Assembly (NCBI RefSeq): GCF_000765745.2
Contig: NZ_JRPC02000023.1
Span: 1 to 41,187, forward strand
Direction: 5' to 3'
Source of the DNA: Helicobacter apodemus
GTDB taxonomy: Bacteria; Campylobacterota; Campylobacteria; Campylobacterales; Helicobacteraceae
Length of the DNA: 41,187 nucleotides
The notes under the pieces are model-generated. The model was not told the DNA's origin, searched no databases, and saw only the letters and a program-made list of their open reading frames with translations. The stretch's first letter is position 1, and every line of letters starts with the position of its first letter. Below are positions 25,997-33,993 of the stretch, piece by piece. The position numbers were made by a program, and so were the translations under genes.

Positions 25997-26487
25997 TGAG
26001 TAATCAATTACAAGATATTCTACAAAAACAACAAGAGCAAAAAAAACCAGCTGCAGAGAATGAAGATGTTATTCAACTTGTAGCTTTTGTTGTAGGCTCT
26101 GAAGAATTTGCTTTACCCATCTTAACTATTCAAGAGATTATCAAACCTTTTGAATATACTAGAGTTCCAGGAGTTCCAAATTATGTTTTAGGTGTATTTA
26201 ATATGCGTGGTTGGGTTATTCCTTTGATTAATTTACGTCTCAAGTTTGGATTACCTTTTGAAAAACCGACAGAGGATACACGTTATATTGTTATTAAAAT
26301 TCAAGAAGAGAGAGCGGGATTTGTTATTGATAGATTGACAGAAGCTGTAAGAATTAAAGAATCAGATGTAGATCCCACTCCTGAAACCATTAGTCAAGAT
26401 GAAAGCCTAATTTATGGAGTAGGCAAAAAAGATGATAGGTTAATTACTATTTTACGACCTGAAGAGCTTCTAAAACGTACTTTTTAG
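25996..26487 (+). CDS. cheW: Chemotaxis coupling protein CheW
   Basis: A 163-residue CheW. After a polar N-terminus the OB-like double barrel begins at IQLVAFVVGSEEFALPI (about 26-42); IIKPFEYTRVPGVPNYVLGVFNMRGWVIPLINLR (about 48-81) contains the family's strongest signature. It bridges chemoreceptors and CheA. The ATG overlaps the cheA stop by one base (TAATG), so the two are translated together. Confidence 0.95.
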   Translation: MSNQLQDILQKQQEQKKPAAENEDVIQLVAFVVGSEEFALPILTIQEIIKPFEYTRVPGVPNYVLGVFNMRGWVIPLINLRLKFGLPFEKPTEDTRYIVIKIQEERAGFVIDRLTEAVRIKESDVDPTPETISQDESLIYGVGKKDDRLITILRPEELLKRTF

Positions 26488-26504
26488 ACTTTCTATTGTT
26501 AGAA

Positions 26505-27485
26505 TTATTTAGGCTTATGATTTCGTAGTAAAATATTATATCTTTGTTGTAAAATCGGATTATTAGAAAGGTCAAAATTATCAATAATCTTTTTTACATC
26601 TCTTTCATCCAACAAATCTAGAGCTTCTTTTAATAGGATACTAAAAGCTAATTCATCTTCACTATTAACAATTTCAGCAAATTTCTTTGTATAATCCTTA
26701 ATTAATGTTTTTTCTTCATTTTCCCTATCTTTATCCTTTAGCAAAACCGCTTCTATATTTTTTAAAACAACAATTTTTTTATTTTTAAGAACAGCCTTTT
26801 TATAAGCATTGGTTAAAGACATAATACGTTCTATAATCTGATTCTTTTTATCTTCATCTTCATAATATTCCTCATAATTCTCATATAAAAAATCAGGGAA
26901 ATAATCATGAATAATTTCAAATTTTAGTTGGGATATTTTAGTAAATTTGCTTTGATTATTATTTTTTTTCATTGTATGAATAATATCTCTTAAAAAAGCA
27001 ATATCCTCTCGTTTTTTGCTATAAATACTCATTTGTTCATATTGTTCTTCAGGTGGATATTCCCTACATAATTCTTCTATTTCTTCTAATAAACTTTCTT
27101 GGTAGTATCTATACACTAATTCTATAATCTGTGTTATTTGTTTATAATACTTTTCGCTAACTTGGGACAAAACTAATTCGACAGCTTCATTCAGTCCATA
27201 AAAAGCAAAGATTTTTTCAATAGCTTCATAAAGTGTAAAAAAATCTATTTCTTCTTTTATAGCGTGGGATATATTCTCTAATTCCTTGCTAATATACTCA
27301 CTTGTATTATCAGAAATAATCTCCACTTGCTTCTCGCTAGGCATCATTTCTAAAAACTCTAAGATTCTATTTTTACTGATTTTTTTTGATAATTGAATAA
27401 GCTCTCTTGTTGACATTACTTCTAAGGTTGCTTTAGAATACCCATAATTAGATAATTGGTAAATCATCTCTTTTCGTTCAATCAA
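26505..27485 (-). CDS. Helical protein of unknown function downstream of folP
   Basis: A 326-residue, largely helical, glutamate- and lysine-rich protein with no signal peptide or membrane helix. The N-terminal third (about 1-75) contains LSNYGYSKATLEVMSTRELIQLSKK, which could be a small DNA- or protein-binding motif; the rest looks like helical-hairpin repeats. No known domain was recognised. The start is set at TTG 27485, which overlaps the folP stop as TTGA and is preceded by AGGAG at good spacing; longer frames lie within folP. From memory an uncharacterised gene follows folP in H. pylori too (HP1233), so conservation is likely, and the gene converges with cheW. Confidence 0.65.
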   Translation of the reverse strand: MIERKEMIYQLSNYGYSKATLEVMSTRELIQLSKKISKNRILEFLEMMPSEKQVEIISDNTSEYISKELENISHAIKEEIDFFTLYEAIEKIFAFYGLNEAVELVLSQVSEKYYKQITQIIELVYRYYQESLLEEIEELCREYPPEEQYEQMSIYSKKREDIAFLRDIIHTMKKNNNQSKFTKISQLKFEIIHDYFPDFLYENYEEYYEDEDKKNQIIERIMSLTNAYKKAVLKNKKIVVLKNIEAVLLKDKDRENEEKTLIKDYTKKFAEIVNSEDELAFSILLKEALDLLDERDVKKIIDNFDLSNNPILQQRYNILLRNHKPK

Positions 27486-28606
27486 TGTAACTCCTGCCAA
27501 ACCCTTAAGGCTTGAATATGCTCTTTGGTATCGTGGCACCGAATAATATTAGCCCCATTATTGAGTGCTTCTAAATGAATGGCTAAAGTGCCAGCTAAAC
27601 GCTCATTAACATTAGATGGAATAATTTTATCAATCATAGATTTACGACTAGCACCCACTAAAAGTGGATAACCAAAATGAAAAAAATGCTTTAAATGCTT
27701 GATTAGTTCGCAGTTATGCTCTAAGGTTTTTCCAAACCCAATCCCGACATCTAATATAATATGTGTGTTTCCATTTTTATAAAGTTTTTCTATTTGTCGC
27801 ATAAAAAAACTATCAATTTCTAAAAATAAATTTTCATATTGCGGATTATATTGCATTTCTTTAGGGTTTCCTTGCATATGCATAATCACACATTCACATT
27901 CATAACCACGAACAGCTTCAAGCATTTTTGGGTTTGTAAATCCTGTAATATCATTAACCACGCAAAAACCATTTTCTAAACAAAGCCTTGCAACTTCTGG
28001 AGTGTAAGTATCAATACTAAATTTTACCTTGTTTATTAAATTTTCTGCAACAATGAATTCTACAATAGGTTTAATCCTACTCCTCTCTTCCTCTGCATTT
28101 ATCCAAGCACTTCCAGGACGAGTAGAGGCGCCACCAATATCAATAATATCAACACCCTCCTCTATCATTTCTAAGATTCGTTTTCTAGCACTTTGTAAGT
28201 TTTGCCTGGAATATTCATAAAAACTATCAGGGGTTACATTAATAACCCCCATAATACCAAAAGGATATTCTAATTCTTTGAAGTGCTTCTTAATTACTAA
28301 AGCAAGATTTTTTAACCCAAAAGGTTGAATTTGCAACTTTTTTAAAAGCACTTTAGCTTGAGATTTGGTAATCATCAAAATCCCATCATAAAACTCTTTA
28401 GCATAGACTATGGCATCTTTTGGGAGAGCAAAATCTCCTCCACAAGCTAAAGCTTCTTGTTTAAGAATATTTGCTGCAGGCGCCTTAATACCATAAAGAT
28501 AAAAACTAAAAATCTCATCTTTTAAGGAGAGTATCTCATAACCTATTCCATCACAATGAAGTTTTTTTAATTCCTTTTTGCAGTTTTTTAATCGCTTCAC
28601 AAACAT
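27482..28606 (-). CDS. folP: Dihydropteroate synthase with N-terminal extension
   Basis: A 374-residue enzyme, longer than the about 280 residues of E. coli FolP. The TIM-barrel part begins near residue 115 with GIMGVINVTPDSF, followed by DIGGASTRPGS (about 155-165), the DTYTP strand and KFSIDT, and ends in the GASRKS and HD-type RCHDTKEHI motifs. It joins p-aminobenzoate to dihydropterin pyrophosphate and is the sulfonamide target. The first 110 residues are an extra domain rich in Leu/Lys; the extension is present in Helicobacter FolP generally as I recall. Part of rppH-lysC-hobA-holB-folP. Confidence 0.93.
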   Translation of the reverse strand: MFVKRLKNCKKELKKLHCDGIGYEILSLKDEIFSFYLYGIKAPAANILKQEALACGGDFALPKDAIVYAKEFYDGILMITKSQAKVLLKKLQIQPFGLKNLALVIKKHFKELEYPFGIMGVINVTPDSFYEYSRQNLQSARKRILEMIEEGVDIIDIGGASTRPGSAWINAEEERSRIKPIVEFIVAENLINKVKFSIDTYTPEVARLCLENGFCVVNDITGFTNPKMLEAVRGYECECVIMHMQGNPKEMQYNPQYENLFLEIDSFFMRQIEKLYKNGNTHIILDVGIGFGKTLEHNCELIKHLKHFFHFGYPLLVGASRKSMIDKIIPSNVNERLAGTLAIHLEALNNGANIIRCHDTKEHIQALRVWQELH

Positions 28607-28627
28607 ATTATTCCCTAATGATGACTT

Positions 28628-29254
28628 CTAAAGTCTAAAATTTCTTTGTTTAACTTTTAAAACCATCAATAATAGCACTAATAAAATATTATGATGTTTT
28701 TCTTTTTGGCTATCCCACACTAGAGCTTCTTCAAATACCCTATGTTCTTGCTCATTAAAAAATAGCCCACTTTTGATACAATCCATATATAAAGCTTCAA
28801 TCTCTGATTTTCTCTCGCTGCTCCCAAACTCTTTTTGCCTTTCTTTTAAAAAATCATAAACTTTTTGGAGATTTAAAGTTTGAATCTCTAAAGGAAATGG
28901 GGGTAAAGGAGTTTTTTGTATTTTATTCATAATAGGGATTCTTGAACGTATTGTTGGCAATAATAAAGATTTCATTTTTGTAAAGAGGATAAAAATAATT
29001 TGGCTTGGTGGCTCCTCTAAAACCTTTAAAAGAGCATTTTGCGCAGGAATATTAAAGCTATTTGCGGCAATTACAAGTGTCTTTATTCCATTACTTGCAA
29101 TATAACTCTCATCAATAATAGCCCTAGCTATTTCTATATTCAAATCCTCTGCACAAAAAAGTCTAAAAAACTGGGGATTATTATTCTCATAATAAATATT
29201 TGCTTCTTCTATGGGGTTTTTAGTCAATAAAATATGGCTAAAAGGATATTGCAT
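28628..29254 (-). CDS. holB: DNA polymerase III subunit delta' (short form)
   Basis: A 208-residue clamp-loader subunit. It has the delta'-type arginine and sensor region (VIAANSFNIPAQNALLKVLEEPPSQIIFILFTKMKSLLLPTIRSR, about 60-105), but no zinc module and no P-loop, and it lacks the C-terminal collar domain length of E. coli HolB (334 residues). Short HolB is usual in Helicobacter/Campylobacter. It sits two bases after hobA, so replication genes HobA and HolB are co-transcribed with lysC and folP. Confidence is high for the family, moderate for full function. Confidence 0.85.
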   Translation of the reverse strand: MQYPFSHILLTKNPIEEANIYYENNNPQFFRLFCAEDLNIEIARAIIDESYIASNGIKTLVIAANSFNIPAQNALLKVLEEPPSQIIFILFTKMKSLLLPTIRSRIPIMNKIQKTPLPPFPLEIQTLNLQKVYDFLKERQKEFGSSERKSEIEALYMDCIKSGLFFNEQEHRVFEEALVWDSQKEKHHNILLVLLLMVLKVKQRNFRL

Positions 29255-29256
29255 AT

Positions 29257-29802
29257 TTATTCCAAAGAGATGCGCCCAAACATTGCTGCATCAATAGTTA
29301 AATTAAAGATTCTAAACATTTGCATAAGTTTAATATCTATAAGAGGATCTGTAGATTGCAAAGTAAAACTATTTTGTAAATTAGTATCAAATAGCCATAA
29401 AAATCCATCTTCACGATTAAACACAAATTTAGCCCTTGGTGCATCATTTCTCCCAACATACCAAAAGAAATAACGTCGCATAAAAATATTATCAAAATAA
29501 TCATCAATAAGAGCCATTTCTGTATCATCTTTATGGAATTTGTCAATTTGAGGAAATAAAGAATGAATGCTTAGTATGGGCAAATAAGGACGATTGCTAT
29601 TTTTATTAATAGAATTAATAATATAATGGATAAACCATTCCCTATCCCTATCAGTAATTAAAATCAAACTCTCACCATTAAACATTCTTTGTAAAGTTCT
29701 CTTAATAAGAGGAATCCACTCAAACTTACGCTCTTCTAACCAAGTAGGACGACTTACATCGTGCCGAAGCGTATGAATGGTCCAAGAAGCAATATCTTGC
29801 AT
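29257..29802 (-). CDS. hobA: DnaA initiator-associating factor HobA
   Basis: A 181-residue protein matching HobA (HP1230), an epsilonproteobacterial partner of DnaA that tetramerises and promotes orisome assembly at oriC, analogous to DiaA. Features are the SIS-like core without catalytic residues, the N-terminal WTIHTLRHD, central ITDRDREWFIHYIINSIN and the aromatic YFFWYVGRNDAPRAKFV. The ATG overlaps the lysC stop by one base. The lysC-hobA-holB-folP order is that of H. pylori (HP1229-HP1232). This gene is itself strong evidence for the taxonomic group. Confidence 0.9.
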   Translation of the reverse strand: MQDIASWTIHTLRHDVSRPTWLEERKFEWIPLIKRTLQRMFNGESLILITDRDREWFIHYIINSINKNSNRPYLPILSIHSLFPQIDKFHKDDTEMALIDDYFDNIFMRRYFFWYVGRNDAPRAKFVFNREDGFLWLFDTNLQNSFTLQSTDPLIDIKLMQMFRIFNLTIDAAMFGRISLE

Positions 29803-31007
29803 TATTTTTCTAATTTATAAATGCTATGTAGTGTCCTAATAGCAAGTTCTGAATATTTAAGTTTAATAATCATAGAGATTTTAATCTCACTTGTGCTAAT
29901 CATCATAATATTGATATTATCCTCCGCTAGTGCTTGAAAAGCTTTAGCGGCTACTCCACTATGAGACTTCATACCTACACCCACAATAGAAACTTTTGCA
30001 ATATCAGAATCATAATCAATACTTTCAACATTATCTTCAAAAGATTTTAAAACGCGTTTGGTATTTTCTAATTCTACTTCTGGGATGGTAAAGTCTAAAT
30101 CTGTTTTTCCATCTCTACCAATGGTCTGCACAATCATATCAACATTAATATTGGCCTCTGATAATGTCCCAAAAATCTCTGCAGCAATACCAGGTCTATC
30201 CTCTACATTACAAATACTCACTCTAGCTTGATTCTTATCTAGTGCAATCCCACTAACAATTGGGTGTTCCATAATTAACTCCTCTTTAGTAATTAATGTG
30301 CCCTCATTATGATTAAAACTATTTCTTGTAACTAAATTAACATTGAGTTTTTTTGCCATTTCAACCGAGCGATTAAGTAAAACTTTAGCACCCATTGAAG
30401 CAAGCTCTAACATCTCATCATAACTAATCTTATCAATTTTTTTAGCTTTAGGTTCGATTCTAGGATCTGTAGTATAGACCCCATCAACATCGGTATAAAT
30501 CTCGCATAAATCTGCCTCTAAAGCCCCCGCTAAAGCAACAGCGGATAAATCACTCCCTCCCCTTCCTAGTGTTGTTACTTCACCTTTAGAAGTAACACCT
30601 TGAAAGCCTGCAACCACTACAATATAATCCTTAGCTAATAATGCATTTAACCTTGAAGTATCAATCATTTGAATCCTAGCTTTTGTATGGGAATTATCTG
30701 TAATCATACCCGCACCTCTACCACTTAAAGAAATTGCTTTATAGCCTAATTCTTCTAAAGCAATCGCTAAAAGCGCACTTGTAATCCTCTCACCCGCACT
30801 CAAAACCATATCCATTTCGCGTTCATTAGGCAGTTTAGAAAAAAATTTTGTATAACCTAAAAGTTTATCGGTCTCTCCACTCATTGCTGAAACCACTACA
30901 ACAAGACTATGCCCCGCTTTTTTGGTTTCTACAACACGAGCAGCAACATTTTGAATCTTCTCACAATCCCCAACACTTGTGCCACCATATTTTTGAATAA
31001 TTAGCAT
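29802..31007 (-). CDS. lysC: Aspartokinase
   Basis: A 401-residue aspartate kinase, first step toward lysine, methionine and threonine. The kinase fold begins KYGGTSVGD (residues 5-13), with FQGVTSKGEVTTLGRGGSDLSAVALA near residue 133 and the metal/nucleotide-site TDVDGVYTTDPR near residue 170. Two ACT domains (about 265-335 and 340-401, GVGMKSHSGVAAKAF) carry the allosteric lysine site. The ATG follows the rppH stop without a gap. Length and ACT arrangement are normal for the family. Confidence 0.96.
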   Translation of the reverse strand: MLIIQKYGGTSVGDCEKIQNVAARVVETKKAGHSLVVVVSAMSGETDKLLGYTKFFSKLPNEREMDMVLSAGERITSALLAIALEELGYKAISLSGRGAGMITDNSHTKARIQMIDTSRLNALLAKDYIVVVAGFQGVTSKGEVTTLGRGGSDLSAVALAGALEADLCEIYTDVDGVYTTDPRIEPKAKKIDKISYDEMLELASMGAKVLLNRSVEMAKKLNVNLVTRNSFNHNEGTLITKEELIMEHPIVSGIALDKNQARVSICNVEDRPGIAAEIFGTLSEANINVDMIVQTIGRDGKTDLDFTIPEVELENTKRVLKSFEDNVESIDYDSDIAKVSIVGVGMKSHSGVAAKAFQALAEDNINIMMISTSEIKISMIIKLKYSELAIRTLHSIYKLEK

Positions 31008-31481
31008 TTATAAATACCCTTTCTTTTTAAAATACTCTAAAACCTGCTTATAGACGGGTCGTTTAAAATAAGTGATATAATTAAAAACTTCATCAATTGT
31101 TACAAATTTATATTCATCAAATTCTGGTTCTTCTGTATGGATATTGATACTCCCCTCCTCTTTTAAACGCACTAAAAAATATTTTTGTATTTGTCCATCA
31201 TAAGGATACATTTTTTTGACAACTAAAGGAGGAAAATCATAACTAATCCATTGAGGATATTCTGCGATAATATCTATAGCATCTGTCCCTATTTCTTCTT
31301 TAAGCTCACGATATAAGGCTTCTTTAGGGGTTTCTGTTTTATCAATTCCCCCTTGAGGAAATTGCCAAGCATTTTTAATATCAGTGCGACTTGCGATAAA
31401 TAATTCACAAATAAGAGGGTATTTTGGAGAGAGTATAATAGCAGCTACATTAGGGCGATAAGTTTTTGTTTCTTTTTTCAC
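31008..31481 (-). CDS. rppH: RNA pyrophosphohydrolase (Nudix)
   Basis: A 157-residue Nudix hydrolase. The Nudix box reads GGIDKTETPKEALYRELKEEIG (near residues 44-65) with all GX5EX7REUXEEXGU positions present. It removes pyrophosphate from the 5' end of mRNA to start decay, and also hydrolyses dinucleoside polyphosphates (the H. pylori gene was called invA/nudH). The start is GTG 31481, with AGGA seven bases upstream. It is the first gene of the minus-strand operon ending at 26505. Confidence 0.9.
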   Translation of the reverse strand: MKKETKTYRPNVAAIILSPKYPLICELFIASRTDIKNAWQFPQGGIDKTETPKEALYRELKEEIGTDAIDIIAEYPQWISYDFPPLVVKKMYPYDGQIQKYFLVRLKEEGSINIHTEEPEFDEYKFVTIDEVFNYITYFKRPVYKQVLEYFKKKGYL

Positions 31482-31623
31482 TAATATTCCTAACCAAAAT
31501 ATTTCTCTAATAATAATTTAAAACTTTTTAAACGCAGTTTATATTAAGTTTAATTTTTATAAAATCTTGAATATTTCTTTAATTATCAATATAAGGTAAT
31601 AAACAAAATCATTAAGGCTTCTC

Positions 31624-32271
31624 TTGCAAAAGCAAACATTATCAAAAAAATCTCAAGAAAAATATAACAAGATTCTTAAAATAGCTTTTAAACTTTTTTT
31701 AAAGTATGGTTATGCTAAAACAAGCCCACAAATGGTTATAAAACAAACAGAGGGTTCATTAGCCACCATCTACAAACTCTTTGGGGATAAAAAAACTTTA
31801 TTTTTAGAATCCCTAAAATATGGCACGAAAGATTTTATGGAAGCACTAGATAATAATCTCTCTCGTATTGATAAGTCTAATTTAAGTTTAGAAGATTTTT
31901 TAAAAAAATATGCACAAAATCTTTTTAATGAGATGTTTCAAAAAGATTCTATTGCTCTACAACGTATTATTATCATAGAGGGGTATCATCAACCAGAGAT
32001 TTTTAAAATTTTTGAAGCTGTTTGTATTAAAAAAGCAAATTTCTACCTTATAGAAGGGTTGAAAATTTATTGTCAAAAAAACAATTTAAAAATCAAAAAT
32101 CTTGAAGAAGCTCAAGATTTTTTTATCAATCAAATCATTCATCCCTATTTTTATTATATAATTTCCAATTCAAGCTATACTCCTCCAAGGACCAAAGAGG
32201 AGATAGATAAAATTATCCAAAGAGGCGTTAAAATGTTTATGTTTTATTTAAAAAATTATGAGGAGTTTTAA
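31624..32271 (+). CDS. TetR family transcriptional regulator
   Basis: A 215-residue protein with a TetR-type N-terminal helix-turn-helix (about residues 12-58; ILKIAFKLFLKYGYAKTS ... GSLATIYKLFGDKKTLF) and a variable C-terminal ligand domain, helical throughout. TetR repressors usually control an adjacent efflux or catabolic gene, but no such gene is near; the product runs into gatC by one base (TAATG). It could regulate itself or a distant target. TTG 31624 is used as start; AAGG lies six bases upstream. The 142-base gap upstream holds the rppH and TetR promoters and is free of other genes. Confidence 0.88.
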   Translation: MQKQTLSKKSQEKYNKILKIAFKLFLKYGYAKTSPQMVIKQTEGSLATIYKLFGDKKTLFLESLKYGTKDFMEALDNNLSRIDKSNLSLEDFLKKYAQNLFNEMFQKDSIALQRIIIIEGYHQPEIFKIFEAVCIKKANFYLIEGLKIYCQKNNLKIKNLEEAQDFFINQIIHPYFYYIISNSSYTPPRTKEEIDKIIQRGVKMFMFYLKNYEEF

Positions 32272-32561
32272 TGAGTATTGATACCGATCTTTTAATGCAT
32301 TTGCAAAAACTAGCAAATATCACCTTAAAGACAGAAGAAATAGAAAAAATCAAAGATAACTTAAATGAAATTATAAATTTTATTGAAAATATCAATAACC
32401 TTGATTTGGAGGACATTCCTACTTTCTTTAGCCAAAGAACGACTGCTTTAACTATGCGGGATGATATTCCTATTAATAATCCTAGGGTAGCTCAAGATAT
32501 TTTAAAAAATGCTCCAAAAAGCGAAAATAACTTTTTCATCGTGCCTAAAATTATTGAATAA
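32271..32561 (+). CDS. gatC: Aspartyl/glutamyl-tRNA amidotransferase subunit C
   Basis: A 96-residue GatC. Typical blocks are LAN-ITLKTEE near residue 15, the MRDD (TMRDDIPIN) near residue 62 and the C-terminal NAPKSENNFFIVPKII. It scaffolds GatA/GatB, which convert mischarged Glu-tRNAGln (and Asp-tRNAAsn) to the amides; Helicobacter depends on this route. gatA and gatB are not in the window. ATG overlaps the TetR stop (TAATG) and the gene overlaps ung by one base. Confidence 0.93.
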   Translation: MSIDTDLLMHLQKLANITLKTEEIEKIKDNLNEIINFIENINNLDLEDIPTFFSQRTTALTMRDDIPINNPRVAQDILKNAPKSENNFFIVPKIIE

Positions 32562-33256
32562 TGGAAAAATTAAGCATTTCTTTAGATAAAATCCAGATGG
32601 ATTCTTCTTGGAAAGAATTCCTTAAAGAAGAATTTTTTAAGCCCTATTTTTTAGAAATAAAACAACATTTTATTCAAGCAAAACAAAAAGGGGCTATCAT
32701 ATATCCTCCCGCCCCACTCATCTTTAACGCCTTTAATCTCACACCACTCCCAAGCTTAAAAGTTGTTATTTTAGGACAGGATCCCTATCATAATAAATCC
32801 CAAGCAATGGGACTTTCTTTTTCAGTTCCTAAAAATATCCCTCTCCCCCCCTCTCTTAAAAATATTTATAAGGAATTAAATGAGGATTTAGGGACACCCC
32901 CCTCTAGTAATGGTGATTTAAGTAAATGGGCAAAACAAGGCGTGCTACTTCTTAATAGTATTTTAAGTGTAGAGGAGAATAAACCCGCCTCTCATCAACA
33001 TTTTGGTTGGCATCTCTTTACGGATGATGTTATAAAAAAAATTAGTCAAGAAAAAGAGGGGATTATATTTTTATTATGGGGAAATTATGCAAGGGCAAAG
33101 AATAATCTTATTGATAACAAAAAACATTTTATATTAGAAGCCGCTCACCCATCTCCACTTGCTAAAAGTGGTTTTTTAGGCTGCAAACATTTCTCAAAAA
33201 CCAACAAAATATTACAAGAACAAGGTAAAGTCCCTATTGATTGGCAAATTGACTAA
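32561..33256 (+). CDS. ung: Uracil-DNA glycosylase
   Basis: A 231-residue family 1 UDG. The water-activating loop GQDPYHNKSQAMGLSFS lies near residue 69 with the catalytic Asp, the PPSLKN-type 4-Pro loop (LPPSLKNIYKEL) near 96, and the leucine loop HPSPLAKSGF near 194. It removes uracil from DNA in base-excision repair. ATG overlaps gatC by one base (TAATG); the 3' end overlaps the convergent ZorB-like gene by four bases. Confidence 0.95.
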   Translation: MEKLSISLDKIQMDSSWKEFLKEEFFKPYFLEIKQHFIQAKQKGAIIYPPAPLIFNAFNLTPLPSLKVVILGQDPYHNKSQAMGLSFSVPKNIPLPPSLKNIYKELNEDLGTPPSSNGDLSKWAKQGVLLLNSILSVEENKPASHQHFGWHLFTDDVIKKISQEKEGIIFLLWGNYARAKNNLIDNKKHFILEAAHPSPLAKSGFLGCKHFSKTNKILQEQGKVPIDWQID

Positions 33257-33993
33257 AAACTCTCCATAGGCATTTGCAATTCTTTATTAATATTTAAAAT
33301 TTTTAAAATCTTTTGATCGCTCTTTGTTAGAGTTTTGAACTCTACTCTACGCGATAATTCTTGACTTTCAAGAGGTTTGGCAAAAGAAAGTCCATTAGCC
33401 CGCAAAACCTTAATAAGCCATTGTTTATGAGGACTAATATTGGTATATTCAAAACAATATTTTAAAACTTCTAAAGCTCTTGCTTGTGATAATTCAGCAT
33501 TTGCTAAATACCTAACCTCTAAGCTATCAGTATTTTTCCACTCTGTAGAAGTGTGTCCCTCAATCCTAATCTCTTCAATATCATCTTTATATTTTTCTTG
33601 ACTTAAAATCTTAATATATCGTGGAAAAAAATCATCTAATATTTCTTTAAAACGTATTTTAACAACTTTTTGCCCTTGATCAAACAAAATATCCGGCTCT
33701 CTAAAACGTACGGTATTATCGGTATCAATTTCTGCATTCCATTCTTCTAGGTTATTAGAAAACTCCGCAATTAAATCATTATAAAGTTTCACTTGTAAGT
33801 TTTGATGAGTTTTAGCTATATCACTCATTTGTCTATTAAGCTCTAAAAGTTCAGCATTTTGCAAGGCAAGCCTTTTTTCTGTGGAACTAATAACCACCAT
33901 ATAAGAAACCGCAACGAGCAAAAATATCATCATAATCCCTGCCATCATATCCGAGATACTAATCCATTCACTACCCTTGCTATTGCTTATCAT
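33253..33993 (-). CDS. ZorB-like stator protein with OmpA peptidoglycan-binding domain
   Basis: A 246-residue protein with one N-terminal membrane helix carrying an aspartate (Asp15 in ISDMMAGIMMIFLLVAV), a helical linker (about 35-95), and a C-terminal OmpA-like domain: EGHT at 145-148, LSQARA at 168-173 and SRRVEF at 214-219. This is the MotB/ZorB layout, and the SDMM helix start is closer to ZorB than to flagellar MotB (the true motB is at 17533-18348). The gene is overlapped by one base with the ZorA-like gene upstream. With that partner it should form a proton-driven motor anchored to the cell wall. No ZorC, ZorD or ZorE follows, since the next gene, ung, converges. Confidence 0.8.
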   Translation of the reverse strand: MISNSKGSEWISISDMMAGIMMIFLLVAVSYMVVISSTEKRLALQNAELLELNRQMSDIAKTHQNLQVKLYNDLIAEFSNNLEEWNAEIDTDNTVRFREPDILFDQGQKVVKIRFKEILDDFFPRYIKILSQEKYKDDIEEIRIEGHTSTEWKNTDSLEVRYLANAELSQARALEVLKYCFEYTNISPHKQWLIKVLRANGLSFAKPLESQELSRRVEFKTLTKSDQKILKILNINKELQMPMESF

